NCBI GenBank assembly: GCA_018716135.1
Contig: DVKG01000008.1
Location: 1 to 64,000 of the forward strand
Direction of reading: 5' to 3'
From: Scybalosoma faecavium
Lineage (GTDB): Bacteria > Bacillota > Clostridia > Christensenellales > Christensenellaceae
DNA: 64,000 bases
How positions within the stretch are numbered: the stretch's first letter is position 1; each line of letters starts with the position of its first letter. Below are positions 32,715 to 40,444 of this stretch, in pieces. The notes under the pieces were generated by a model, which made no database searches, was not told where the DNA came from, and saw nothing but the letters and a program-made list of their open reading frames with translations. Position numbers and translations under genes: made by a program.

Positions 32715-33788
32715 TTAATAATCCTCACGGTTGCGGCGGCGTGTCATGAAGAAGAAGCAAGCTGCCGCTGCCACTACTACGATGAGAGCATAGGGCAGAA
32801 CGTCCATGAATACGCCTGTGACAGGATTCATATTCTTTACGTTTTCGAATGTTGTAGCATTTGATCCTTTTACAATTGTACCACTAACAACACCGTCTGT
32901 CGTGATAGCACCTTGACCTGTGGAGCTATCTATAACACTGTCGTAACCGCCAAAATCAGACTGCTCGCTTACAGTGTATGTAGCGCCTACGGGCAGGTTG
33001 TCAATTGTCAGTGTCTGACCATGAGTGAGTACGTATTTGTTAGTGCCGTTTGCTGTTGCTGCCTCAGCAGGCTCACCGTCAATTGTAGCTTTGTATGCAC
33101 CATCCGCGTTTACGCCCTCGAGTGCTACTGTAAATTCGAACTTGTCGTTTTTGTTAGCTGCATTACCTGATACTGTCTTTGTAACTGTCAGAGAGCCTGT
33201 ATCAGCAGCGCTATTTAAGAATGTAGCGCCGTTGTCCTGCTTATTTGCTGTCTCGATTGCACCTTTATATGTATTAACTGACGTAACTTCCACAGTTCCA
33301 GCAAGTACATCTTTCCATACAACCTGAACCTGAATATTGTACATTGTGGTGTCATAAACTATGCCAACCTTATTCTCTTTTACTTCAGAAAGTGTGAAGT
33401 TGTAGAGACCAGGAGCGGAGAAGCTGATGCCTTCGAACAGTTCTTTATATGTTATAGAGCCTGTTGCAGTTGCTCCTGTTTCATCAACCGTTAGATCTTT
33501 ATTAACACCAACAGAAACGTCCTTCGATGTAAAGTCTCCATTGTTATACTGGGGAGTTGCAGGATTATTCGTGCCTACCTTATCTGCACTAGTATAAGAC
33601 AGTGTATAGTTAAACGCTGTCTCTGTCAGCAGCGCTTCATCAGCAGCTACATACGTTTTAGAAATAGCGGTTTTTGCAGTATAAGTTACGGTAGCAGCTG
33701 TAGTATCAGCAAACGCCGTAGCTGTTGTGCCGATTGCCATAGCCAGAACCATAGCGATCGTCAGACCGAGTTTCCCAATCTTTTTCAT
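32715..33788 (-). CDS. major (backbone) pilin, Spy0128/FctA-like
   Basis: A 357-residue exported protein. The signal peptide spans about 1-27 (TTATAFA). Two Ig-like domains follow: an FctA-type pilin domain (about 35-195: FNYTLSYTSAD, YKELFEGISFSAPGLYNFTLSE, VYDTTMYNIQVQVVW) and a second Spy0128-like domain (about 197-318: GSLTVTKTVSGN, DKFEFTVALEG, YVLTHGQTLTIDNLPVGATYTVSE, TFENVKN). Both kinds normally form Lys-Asn isopeptide bonds. The sorting signal NPVTG at 321-325 precedes a membrane helix and the tail RRRNREDY. It is the likely polymerised shaft subunit. Long homonucleotide-poor, Thr-rich composition is typical of surface proteins. Confidence 0.9.
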   Translation of the reverse strand: MKKIGKLGLTIAMVLAMAIGTTATAFADTTAATVTYTAKTAISKTYVAADEALLTETAFNYTLSYTSADKVGTNNPATPQYNNGDFTSKDVSVGVNKDLTVDETGATATGSITYKELFEGISFSAPGLYNFTLSEVKENKVGIVYDTTMYNIQVQVVWKDVLAGTVEVTSVNTYKGAIETANKQDNGATFLNSAADTGSLTVTKTVSGNAANKNDKFEFTVALEGVNADGAYKATIDGEPAEAATANGTNKYVLTHGQTLTIDNLPVGATYTVSEQSDFGGYDSVIDSSTGQGAITTDGVVSGTIVKGSNATTFENVKNMNPVTGVFMDVLPYALIVVVAAAACFFFMTRRRNREDY

Positions 33789-33879
33789 GAAAAGATTTCC
33801 TCCTTTTTTTATCTCGCATATTTATTTGTTTAAAATGGCCAAATTTTATTTGCGCGCCAGCCATTCAAAACCTAAGTTG

Positions 33880-34434
33880 TCAGAACCCTCTGCGCCTCAG
33901 CAGCGTGAGCAGTTTCCCATCTATGTCGTCCAGCTTGACTGCGCCGAAGGTCCGGCTGTCCAGCACAGACGATCTGTCGTCCAGCAGTATGAAATATTCA
34001 TCCTCTGCCAGATTGAGCGGATAATCCGCGTTTTCCTGCCGTGCGTACGGCGTGGTATCCGTGCTCGCCTGATAATATCCGTTAATCACGAGAGTTCCGT
34101 CCTCCGTGATTTCCACTTCATCAGCGGGCATAGCGGCAATCCTGCCGATATACTGCACGTTGTCTTTGGTGTACACGACTATATCGCCGCTCTCGTACGT
34201 ATTGCTGAGCCGATAGTATATCAGCAAATCGCCGTCTTCCAGCGCCGGCGACATGGTCTCGCCTGTGCAGCGCATGAATCCGAACACGAAGCTCAGCATG
34301 AGCCACAGCACGAGCGCCACGGCAACCACTCTCGCGAGCGACTGCCTGCGCATCAGCGCGAGGTCGGCTTTTCTCAGCCTGCCGCGGATCGCAGCGGGGG
34401 TCGCGTCTCCTATCCCGGGGTGCATATCACTCAT
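33880..34434 (-). CDS. SipA-like signal peptidase I homologue lacking catalytic residues
   Basis: A 184-residue type II membrane protein (one helix about 35-53) with the signal peptidase I fold. The box that normally reads GxSMxPT is GETMSPA, so the nucleophile Ser is Thr60. The box that normally reads YxKRVIGxPGD is YIGRIAAMPAD, so the general-base Lys is Gly97. Later boxes are kept (YFILLDDRSSVLDSRTFG, with D for the usual N). SipA of streptococcal pilus loci has lost the same two residues and acts as an assembly chaperone, not a protease. The ATG at 34434 has GGGGAG ten bases upstream and overlaps the preceding gene by eight bases. A pilin-folding role is inferred. Confidence 0.88.
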   Translation of the reverse strand: MSDMHPGIGDATPAAIRGRLRKADLALMRRQSLARVVAVALVLWLMLSFVFGFMRCTGETMSPALEDGDLLIYYRLSNTYESGDIVVYTKDNVQYIGRIAAMPADEVEITEDGTLVINGYYQASTDTTPYARQENADYPLNLAEDEYFILLDDRSSVLDSRTFGAVKLDDIDGKLLTLLRRRGF

Positions 34435-34711
34435 AGCGACCGCTCTCCCCGTCATTCTCCGCCGGAGCCGATTTGTTCAGCTCCAGCAGAGCTTGATACT
34501 TCGCATCTTGCAGAAGATACAGCTGCTGATACATCTCATCCAGCAAGCGTATCTTTTTCCAAACATCCATCTCGTCCAGCCCGCCCAGCATTTTTTTACG
34601 GAACTTCACCGTTTTCAAATACTGCGCAATATCGTCGAGCGTGCTCACGCTCTTCGCGTCCATCCGCGAAGGCTTGGAGACGGTGTTCTTCTGCTTAACC
34701 TTTTTGCTCAT
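34427..34711 (-). CDS. small helical protein of the pilus operon, unknown function
   Basis: A 94-residue, highly charged, helical protein with no signal peptide or membrane segment. The middle (LDDIAQYLKTVKFRKKMLGGLDEMDVWKK is one long amphipathic stretch, about 25-53; shown as LDDIAQYLKTVKFRKK then MLGGLDEMDVWKK) leads into a second helix rich in Leu, Tyr and Gln. I recognise no family. It lies ten bases after the VWA adhesin gene and overlaps the SipA-like gene by eight bases, so all three are translated together. Streptococcal FCT loci have no counterpart. A cytoplasmic adaptor for the SipA-like membrane protein is a guess. Confidence 0.75.
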   Translation of the reverse strand: MSKKVKQKNTVSKPSRMDAKSVSTLDDIAQYLKTVKFRKKMLGGLDEMDVWKKIRLLDEMYQQLYLLQDAKYQALLELNKSAPAENDGESGRYE

Positions 34712-34720
34712 TCCCTCACC

Positions 34721-37700
34721 TTAGAAGTCGGAGCGTCCTCTTCTGCGTCTCAGGAATACAAATCCTGCCGCGCAAATTACTACTGCCGCGCCTATGATTA
34801 TGAAAGGCGCATTGTCGCTGTCTATTCCCAATATGGGAGTGCCGCCGCGCTCATTGTTCAGCGCTGCTGTCTTTTTGTCGCCTCTGTTCAGCGACACGCT
34901 GAGTGTATTGTTGTCTTTAATCTCAGCAGTCTTATCATCCACTTTAGCCGTCAGCGTATAGTTGCCGTTATCCTCAGCGATAGTTACGTTGCCCGCTTTC
35001 AGGCCTTCAAGTTTTATTGATTCGCCATGCTTGAGATATACGATAGCTTTACCGTCTGAACCAAAGTTCAGCTTGGCGTCGGTTATGCCGTGATCGTGTT
35101 CTTCCGAGCATCCGTCCGCGCCTGTGATAGTCGCGCCAACCGTTCTGCTGCTCAGGCTAGGAGCGGTTATCGTGAATGTGAAATGGTCATTCGGGTTAGC
35201 TTCGCCGCCGGATACTGTCTTTTCTATCGTCAGAACTGTGTTCTTAGGATGCAGCAGGAACGCCGGGTCGCCGTTTTTATTGTTCTCATCAGACCATGTG
35301 CAGTCAGTTACGGTGCAAGTATCATGCACAAATGTTGTGTACGAATTAACTTCTGTTTTGTTAATCGTGACCGTCACCTTAACCGGAATATCTGTATCTT
35401 TAGAAGTAATCTTTCCGTTGCCGATTCCCGCGCCGGACGCATAGTTCAACTCGAGCGTGGGTTTGCCTCCCAGAATCTTAACGTCTTCGTCAGCGCTAGA
35501 TGTCGTGCCGTACTTCCAAGCTTCACTTACTAGATTATTCTTATCATAATCTGTAGGATTCGTAGGAGCGTTATCAAGGTAATCAACCTCGCCGTCCTTG
35601 AATGTCAGCACAGGTTTGAACACGTTTATCTTAGCATCGTCTTTGACAGTAACGACCTCTGTACTGTTAGCATTACCTATTGCAGTCCCAGCTTTTTCTT
35701 TAGCTGTCATCGACGCGCTCAGCGTGAACGTGCTGTCATTTTCCAAGCCGGTCTGACCTTCAGGCTTTGTCACAGTGATATTTACAAATTTATTCTGCCA
35801 CTCATCAAGACCGAAGTTCGTCGCACCATCGCTCAGGCTAAGCTCATAATCTGTTCCATAAGTGTCCTTCACTTTGACCGTTGCGCCTTCCAGCATATCT
35901 TCCCGCGTAACATCTCCGAACAGGTAGACGTTCTTATCTACAACATCAACAGCTATCTCTTTTACCGGAACATTGACTGTCGGATTTTCGTAGTTCTTTA
36001 TAGCATTTTCATCCGTGCTCTTCGCATAGATTCCCGAATCACTGCCGTTGGTGGGGACGTTGTTGCCTCCGAGGAAGCCATCCTTGGGCGTGATTGTAAA
36101 TTCTACAATCAGCTTCTGTCCGCCGTAGGTCTCCCCATCCGCGCCGCTGTTTACGTAGTTCTCAGCGTAGTCAAAGTTCGTTACAGTAATTGCGTTGCTT
36201 TCTTTATTTATTGCAACCTTAGCACCGGTGTATTCTTCTCTGGTTTTGAAAGTGTAGTTTCCGCTCTCGTCCATGCCATCGCAGTCGGCGGTGTACACAC
36301 TTACATCACTAACATTCGGCATATTGAAATACTCCGTCACAGTATCCTTAACCACAGTTTCCGCACCCAGCGATAGGCTGGGATTGTTGACCGACTCGCT
36401 TATCTTCTGGAATATCTCGTTAAGCTTCGCCGCGCTGTCCGCTGCGAGATAAAAGCTCTTTTCAGTGTCGCCGCCTACTCCGGCTGCCATATCTCCGCCG
36501 TAACTCATGCTTGTAGCATTCGGATAGTTGGAAGAGACGTAGTGCATATACTTATTGACGTCCTTGTCGCCACCGGTTGCCGGTAATCTGTCGTCCGCAT
36601 CCTCCATCATTCCTATCGTGTAAACAGTAGCGCCGCTATCTTTTATTTCTTTAGCTTCTTTAATCGTAGCGTTCGCAACCGTTGTATCAAAATAGTTACC
36701 ATGATTAGGCTCGCCGTCCGTGAACATAACTACGACTTTTGTGCTGTCTGGTCTTGCGCTGTCCAGCACCGTCTGAGCATGCTGCATGCCGTAGTCGGCT
36801 GACGTCGCGCCGGCGGCAGTAAATCCGTTTACCTCTTCTTTTAAGTCGCTTGCACCTGTACTTACATCCGTAAGGCCTTTGACTATCTGTGAATAGTTGT
36901 AGGTGTACCAACCCTCTTCGTATGTATCATTTCCCACGGTATTAGTCTTATCACCCGCGTACTTGACAATTGCAATTCGATGCTTTACCTCGTTTTCGCT
37001 GGCATTTGTAGCTACGGACTCAATAAAATTGTTTACCGCATCTTTCAGAGCATCGAGCTTAGTTGTAGTTTCTGAGGTTCTCGTATAGAACTGCACATGA
37101 CTGCTGTCGGAGTCGTTTGCGCTAGTTTTGGGAGTATAAGTATTCCAGGAGCTGTCACGCCAATAGCCATTGCTACTCCCAGACCCTCCCTGTTTTCTAT
37201 AGGTTACTGACTTGTAGTCGTTTCCGTCTTTAATATAATAGGTTCTATTAGTATTCAAGCTTCCGCTGTACACTTCAGTATACACGTATTCAGTTGACAG
37301 TGCATCATCCATCGAACCTGAAACGTCCAAAACGAGGACTATGTCCGCAGGCTTTGTCGTCGTGGTCGTTGTTACACTGCCCGTGACGTACTGTTCCAGC
37401 GTTATCTTATAGCTATTAGTTTTTGCATCATACGCTGCTGTCTTGTTAATTATAAGACCGTCAGCGTCACCTGTTTCGCTCAGCGCCGCGACTTCAGATA
37501 CGCTGTTCACGGAGCTCAAATCGGCGACTGCCGGCTCTTCCGTATTTTCCAACTCTGCGGGTTCGCTCGGCGCTTCGCTCTGCGCAGGTTGGCTCGGCTC
37601 TGGCGTCTCCGTCGGTTCCGCCGACTCTGCGGCAGAGGGGCTCGCCTCCGCGCTCGGCTCCGCCGTCCCCACTGTCTCCGCCGCCTGTTCCGACGCCGTC

Positions 37701-37813
37701 GGCTCGGCAGGTGCGGAGCTCTCCGTCTCGGCATACGCCGTCGTGCAGAGCGAAAGCATTACTGCTAAAGCTACCAGCAGTGTTAATATCCGCTTACTTT
37801 TCCTCTGTCTCAT
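34721..37813 (-). CDS. VWA-domain tip adhesin of the pilus operon
   Basis: A 1,030-residue surface protein. The signal peptide is about 1-28 (CTTAYA). A Ser/Pro/Glu linker (30-100) follows, then a von Willebrand A domain (about 150-470) with the MIDAS motif DVSGS at 163-167, VVMFTDGEPNHG and a conserved insertion. Further Ig-like beta domains follow, the last resembling the Spy0128 family (TVLTIEKTVSGGEANPNDHF). The C-terminus is GGTPILGIDSDNAP, a membrane helix and RRRRGRSDF; TPILG is at best a divergent sorting signal. The ATG at 37813 is chosen because AGGAGGGGAG lies upstream and a signal peptide starts there; the open frame continues 57 codons further with no signal. As first gene it corresponds to Cpa-like tip adhesins. 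Confidence 0.9.
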   Translation of the reverse strand: MRQRKSKRILTLLVALAVMLSLCTTAYAETESSAPAEPTASEQAAETVGTAEPSAEASPSAAESAEPTETPEPSQPAQSEAPSEPAELENTEEPAVADLSSVNSVSEVAALSETGDADGLIINKTAAYDAKTNSYKITLEQYVTGSVTTTTTTKPADIVLVLDVSGSMDDALSTEYVYTEVYSGSLNTNRTYYIKDGNDYKSVTYRKQGGSGSSNGYWRDSSWNTYTPKTSANDSDSSHVQFYTRTSETTTKLDALKDAVNNFIESVATNASENEVKHRIAIVKYAGDKTNTVGNDTYEEGWYTYNYSQIVKGLTDVSTGASDLKEEVNGFTAAGATSADYGMQHAQTVLDSARPDSTKVVVMFTDGEPNHGNYFDTTVANATIKEAKEIKDSGATVYTIGMMEDADDRLPATGGDKDVNKYMHYVSSNYPNATSMSYGGDMAAGVGGDTEKSFYLAADSAAKLNEIFQKISESVNNPSLSLGAETVVKDTVTEYFNMPNVSDVSVYTADCDGMDESGNYTFKTREEYTGAKVAINKESNAITVTNFDYAENYVNSGADGETYGGQKLIVEFTITPKDGFLGGNNVPTNGSDSGIYAKSTDENAIKNYENPTVNVPVKEIAVDVVDKNVYLFGDVTREDMLEGATVKVKDTYGTDYELSLSDGATNFGLDEWQNKFVNITVTKPEGQTGLENDSTFTLSASMTAKEKAGTAIGNANSTEVVTVKDDAKINVFKPVLTFKDGEVDYLDNAPTNPTDYDKNNLVSEAWKYGTTSSADEDVKILGGKPTLELNYASGAGIGNGKITSKDTDIPVKVTVTINKTEVNSYTTFVHDTCTVTDCTWSDENNKNGDPAFLLHPKNTVLTIEKTVSGGEANPNDHFTFTITAPSLSSRTVGATITGADGCSEEHDHGITDAKLNFGSDGKAIVYLKHGESIKLEGLKAGNVTIAEDNGNYTLTAKVDDKTAEIKDNNTLSVSLNRGDKKTAALNNERGGTPILGIDSDNAPFIIIGAAVVICAAGFVFLRRRRGRSDF

Positions 37814-37899
37814 TCTGTCGACTCCCCTCCTGAGTTCTGGATTTGTATCTTTACTCATACAACAGCGCTCGCGTTTCCCATGGCGCATGTCGAGTGCAG

Positions 37900-37973
37900 G
37901 ATTGCGCTCAGCATTCTGCCTCAGGCGCAGCCTAAAAGAACAAGCGGCGCTTTTCACATTTGCAACACAATCC
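37900..37973 (-). promoter_or_regulatory. structured leader of the pilus operon
   Basis: In the roughly 170-base leader GGATTGTG (37973-37966) can pair with CGCAATCC (37907-37900), enclosing about 58 bases with further GC-rich pairing. It matches no riboswitch class I know. Confidence 0.35.
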
Positions 37974-37992
37974 ATATTTTTCATTCACATTT

Positions 37993-38021
37993 ATCATACA
38001 TGAATATTTTCCCTCTGTCAA
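37993..38021 (-). promoter_or_regulatory. promoter of the pilus operon
   Basis: -35 TTGACA (38021-38016), 17-bp spacer, -10 TATGAT (37998-37993). Transcription would begin near 37986. The remaining gap 38022-38162 is T-rich and empty. Confidence 0.8.
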
Positions 38022-38162
38022 GATTTATTTCTGAGTTTTTTGCTTAGAATTTGACAAACGTTTTTTTTTTTTGACATTACCACTTATCGCAAATATTTTT
38101 ATAATGTCAATTTATTTCTCTTTGTAAGCGGCTCTCGATTTTTTTCATAATTCTTTAAGGTT

Positions 38163-39218
38163 TTATCTCTTTTTTCGCTTTGCATCTCCTCTATCCGTCA
38201 CCACGCGGCATCCTACCGACTCGACCCGCGCCTCCAGACATCCGCGGCACTGCGCCGCTTCGTCTCCCGTGCAGATTTTGTTGTCGTACAGCTCGTACAG
38301 CTCGCGCACGTCCGTCGGCGAGAGATTCGGCATGACTACGTTCGCGCCCGCTTTTATCCCCAGCTCTCTGCCTCTCGGGTGCAGCGTCCCCAGCGCGGTC
38401 GTCGCGGGGAGGAGCACCTCCGGGAACATCAGCCTCAGCACGCCCAGCAGCCTGAGCGTCAGCTCCGCGCTCCCGCTCGGGAAGTCCGCGAAGGGCGTCT
38501 GCGCATGAGGTATGAACGGGCCTATCCCTATCATATCCGGCTCCAGCTCTTGGAGAAATCTTAAATCGGATATTATATTCTCCATGGTCTGGTACGGCGC
38601 GCCGACCATGAATCCCGCGCCGACCTGATACCCTATCTCTTTCAAATCGAAGAGGCATCTTTTTCTGTTCTCCGAGCTCATCTCCGCCGGATGCAGCCCG
38701 GCGTAATGCTCTGCGTCCGCCGTCTCATGCCGCAGGAGATACCTGTCCGCTCCGCAGTCAAAATACTTCTGATAGCTCTCTTTGGATTTTTCACCTATCG
38801 ACAGCGTTATCGCGCAGTCGGGATAACGCCCGCGTATAGCGGAGACTATGCCGCATATTCTCTCGTCCGTAAAATACGGGTCCTCCCCGCCTTGCAGCAC
38901 GAACGTGCGGTACCCCAAGGCGTACCCCTCCTCGCAGCACGAGAGTATCTGCTCTTCGCTAAGTCTGTATCTCTCCGCGTTTTTGTTTCCGCCGCGTATG
39001 CCGCAATAATAGCAGTTGTTTTTGCAATAGTTCGTAAATTCTATAAGCCCTCGGATGTATATCTCGTCTCCGTAGTTTTCTCTCCGCGTCTTTTCCGCCG
39101 CGTCGAAAAGCTCCGCGTCCGCTTCGCCCGTGGAGAGCAGCGCTGAGAATTCCTCGTCCGTGAGGTCGCGCGTTGCTTGCAGCTTGTCTACCAGTCCCGT
39201 AAAGTCAATCGCTTTCAT
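38163..39218 (-). CDS. hydE: [FeFe]-hydrogenase maturase HydE (radical SAM)
   Basis: A 351-residue radical SAM protein that helps build the H-cluster of [FeFe] hydrogenase. The Fe-S cysteines are in FTNYCKNNCYYCGIRGGN (CxxxCxxC), followed by the TIM-barrel strands TFVLQGGEDPYFTD, ITLSIGEKS and GFMVGAPYQTMENI. The C-terminal MPNLSPTDVRELYELYDNK and CRGCLEARV motifs are typical of HydE. The ATG at 39218 follows AAGGGG; an earlier in-frame ATG lies in a promoter-like region. HydF, HydG and the hydrogenase are not in the window. H2 evolution would dispose of ferredoxin electrons made by the butyrate pathway. Confidence 0.94.
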   Translation of the reverse strand: MKAIDFTGLVDKLQATRDLTDEEFSALLSTGEADAELFDAAEKTRRENYGDEIYIRGLIEFTNYCKNNCYYCGIRGGNKNAERYRLSEEQILSCCEEGYALGYRTFVLQGGEDPYFTDERICGIVSAIRGRYPDCAITLSIGEKSKESYQKYFDCGADRYLLRHETADAEHYAGLHPAEMSSENRKRCLFDLKEIGYQVGAGFMVGAPYQTMENIISDLRFLQELEPDMIGIGPFIPHAQTPFADFPSGSAELTLRLLGVLRLMFPEVLLPATTALGTLHPRGRELGIKAGANVVMPNLSPTDVRELYELYDNKICTGDEAAQCRGCLEARVESVGCRVVTDRGDAKRKKR

Positions 39219-39293
39219 ATTATTTATTCCCCTTGTCGTTTTGGCTATATTATACCACATCACTATGTTTTCCGCTTCCTTTTTTATCCTATA

Positions 39294-39326
39294 TAAAAAA
39301 GCGGCGAACCTCTTTTCAGATTCGCC
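39294..39326 (-). terminator. terminator after the FAD-linked oxidase gene
   Basis: GGCGAA (39303-39308) pairs with TTCGCC (39321-39326); on the minus strand GC then TTTTTT follow. Confidence 0.8.
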
Positions 39327-39386
39327 TCTCTTTGCCTCTCGGCTGTACTTTGGAAGAAAACAGTCGTCAATGATAGACTCTGAGTA

Positions 39387-40415
39387 TCATGCCTGTTCTT
39401 TCACGTAGGATATTCCTCTGTTTAGAATATTCCTGTCGTCAAACGCCTTTTTCAGTCGATTCATGAGTTGCACGCTGCCTCCGTTCGTCTCGCGGAAGAA
39501 GTATTTCCGCTTGCTCACGCCTATGCCGTGCTCGCCGCTCGTCACGCCGCCCAGCTCATAAGCCTTATGATAGAGCGTATCCAGATTTTCGTCCAGCTCG
39601 CGCTCCCATTCCTCCTCGCTGCGCTCTCCTCGGACCAGACAGATGTGCACGTTTCCGTCGCCTGCGTGTCCGAAGCTGACCATTCCCATCCCGCGGGCTT
39701 TGGACAGCTCGTTTACAAAAGTCACGAAAGTGTCTATCTTGTTTATAGGAACTACTATGTCCAGAGGCTCCTGCTCCGAGACTTCCTCCACGGCGGTGAC
39801 GAGCGCCCCGCGCACCTTCCATATCTGCGCCGCCTGCTCCGGGTCGCGCAGCTCCATCACCCTGCGCGCGCCGCCCGACGCGGCGACCTCTTTGAGCTTA
39901 TCCAAATGCGCCTCTATCTCTTTCGCCGAGCCGTCGAAGGTGAGAAGCACATATGCGCTCGCGTCCGCCTCGGGGAACTCATATCCCAGAAAGTCCTCGC
40001 CCAGCTTGACGACGTCCCGCTCTATAAACTCGACCGCCGTCGGGTTTACGTTCGCTTTTATGACCTCGCGCACGCTTTCTATGCCTTCTCTCAGGCTGTT
40101 GAAGCTGACCAGAACGCTCAGGCTCTCCTCCGGCTTAGGTATCAGCTTGAGCACGCACTTGGTTATAATCGCCAACGTCCCCTCCGAGCCTACCAGATTT
40201 GTGCCCGCGCCTCTCGGAGTAACGGGAAGGTTTTTTTCATACGCCAGCGCCATCAGCCGGCTGACTTCTTCTGTGGAGATTGGGAATATCAGTGCATCTG
40301 CCTCGCCCCGCTTCCGTTGGAAGTTGTCCGACAGATATTTCTTTTCTATGCCCTCCGTGACTATTCTGGAATCGTCCTGAATTATTTCTCTAAGCTCACT
40401 TCTCAAATCAGCCAT
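39387..40415 (-). CDS. FAD-linked oxidase (GlcD-like) with in-frame deletion of the FAD core
   Basis: This is a 342-residue member of the GlcD/lactate-glycolate dehydrogenase family, which is usually about 455-470 residues. The N-terminal strand PVTPRGAGTNLVG, where the FAD pyrophosphate loop begins, jumps directly to SEGTLAIITKCVLKLIPKP, which normally lies about 115 residues later. The missing part contains the glycine-rich segments that bind FAD. The C-terminal substrate domain is intact (GDGNVH, TSGEHGIGVSKRKYF). The ATG at 40415 follows GAGGTG. It ends at a terminator and starts 30 bases after metQ, so it may belong to the metNIQ operon and act on a 2-hydroxy acid. It is probably inactive, or an assembly or culture deletion. 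Confidence 0.88.
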   Translation of the reverse strand: MADLRSELREIIQDDSRIVTEGIEKKYLSDNFQRKRGEADALIFPISTEEVSRLMALAYEKNLPVTPRGAGTNLVGSEGTLAIITKCVLKLIPKPEESLSVLVSFNSLREGIESVREVIKANVNPTAVEFIERDVVKLGEDFLGYEFPEADASAYVLLTFDGSAKEIEAHLDKLKEVAASGGARRVMELRDPEQAAQIWKVRGALVTAVEEVSEQEPLDIVVPINKIDTFVTFVNELSKARGMGMVSFGHAGDGNVHICLVRGERSEEEWERELDENLDTLYHKAYELGGVTSGEHGIGVSKRKYFFRETNGGSVQLMNRLKKAFDDRNILNRGISYVKEQA

Positions 40416-40444
40416 AGCCCGCACCTCTTTTCTGATTTATAAAA

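Noticed and set aside
37814..37984. N-terminal extension of the VWA adhesin from an ATG at 37984
   Set aside because: That ATG lies at the predicted transcription start with no ribosome binding site; the signal peptide and AGGAGG support 37813.
37814..37986. c-di-GMP riboswitch before the pilus operon
   Set aside because: The conserved GEMM core segments (such as ACGCAAAG and the paired GGxAGCC) are not present; only generic pairing is seen.
38070..38108. Plus-strand TTGACA and TATAAT pair upstream of the hydE 3' end
   Set aside because: The spacing is 23 bp and the direction leads into the 3' end of hydE with no gene to express.
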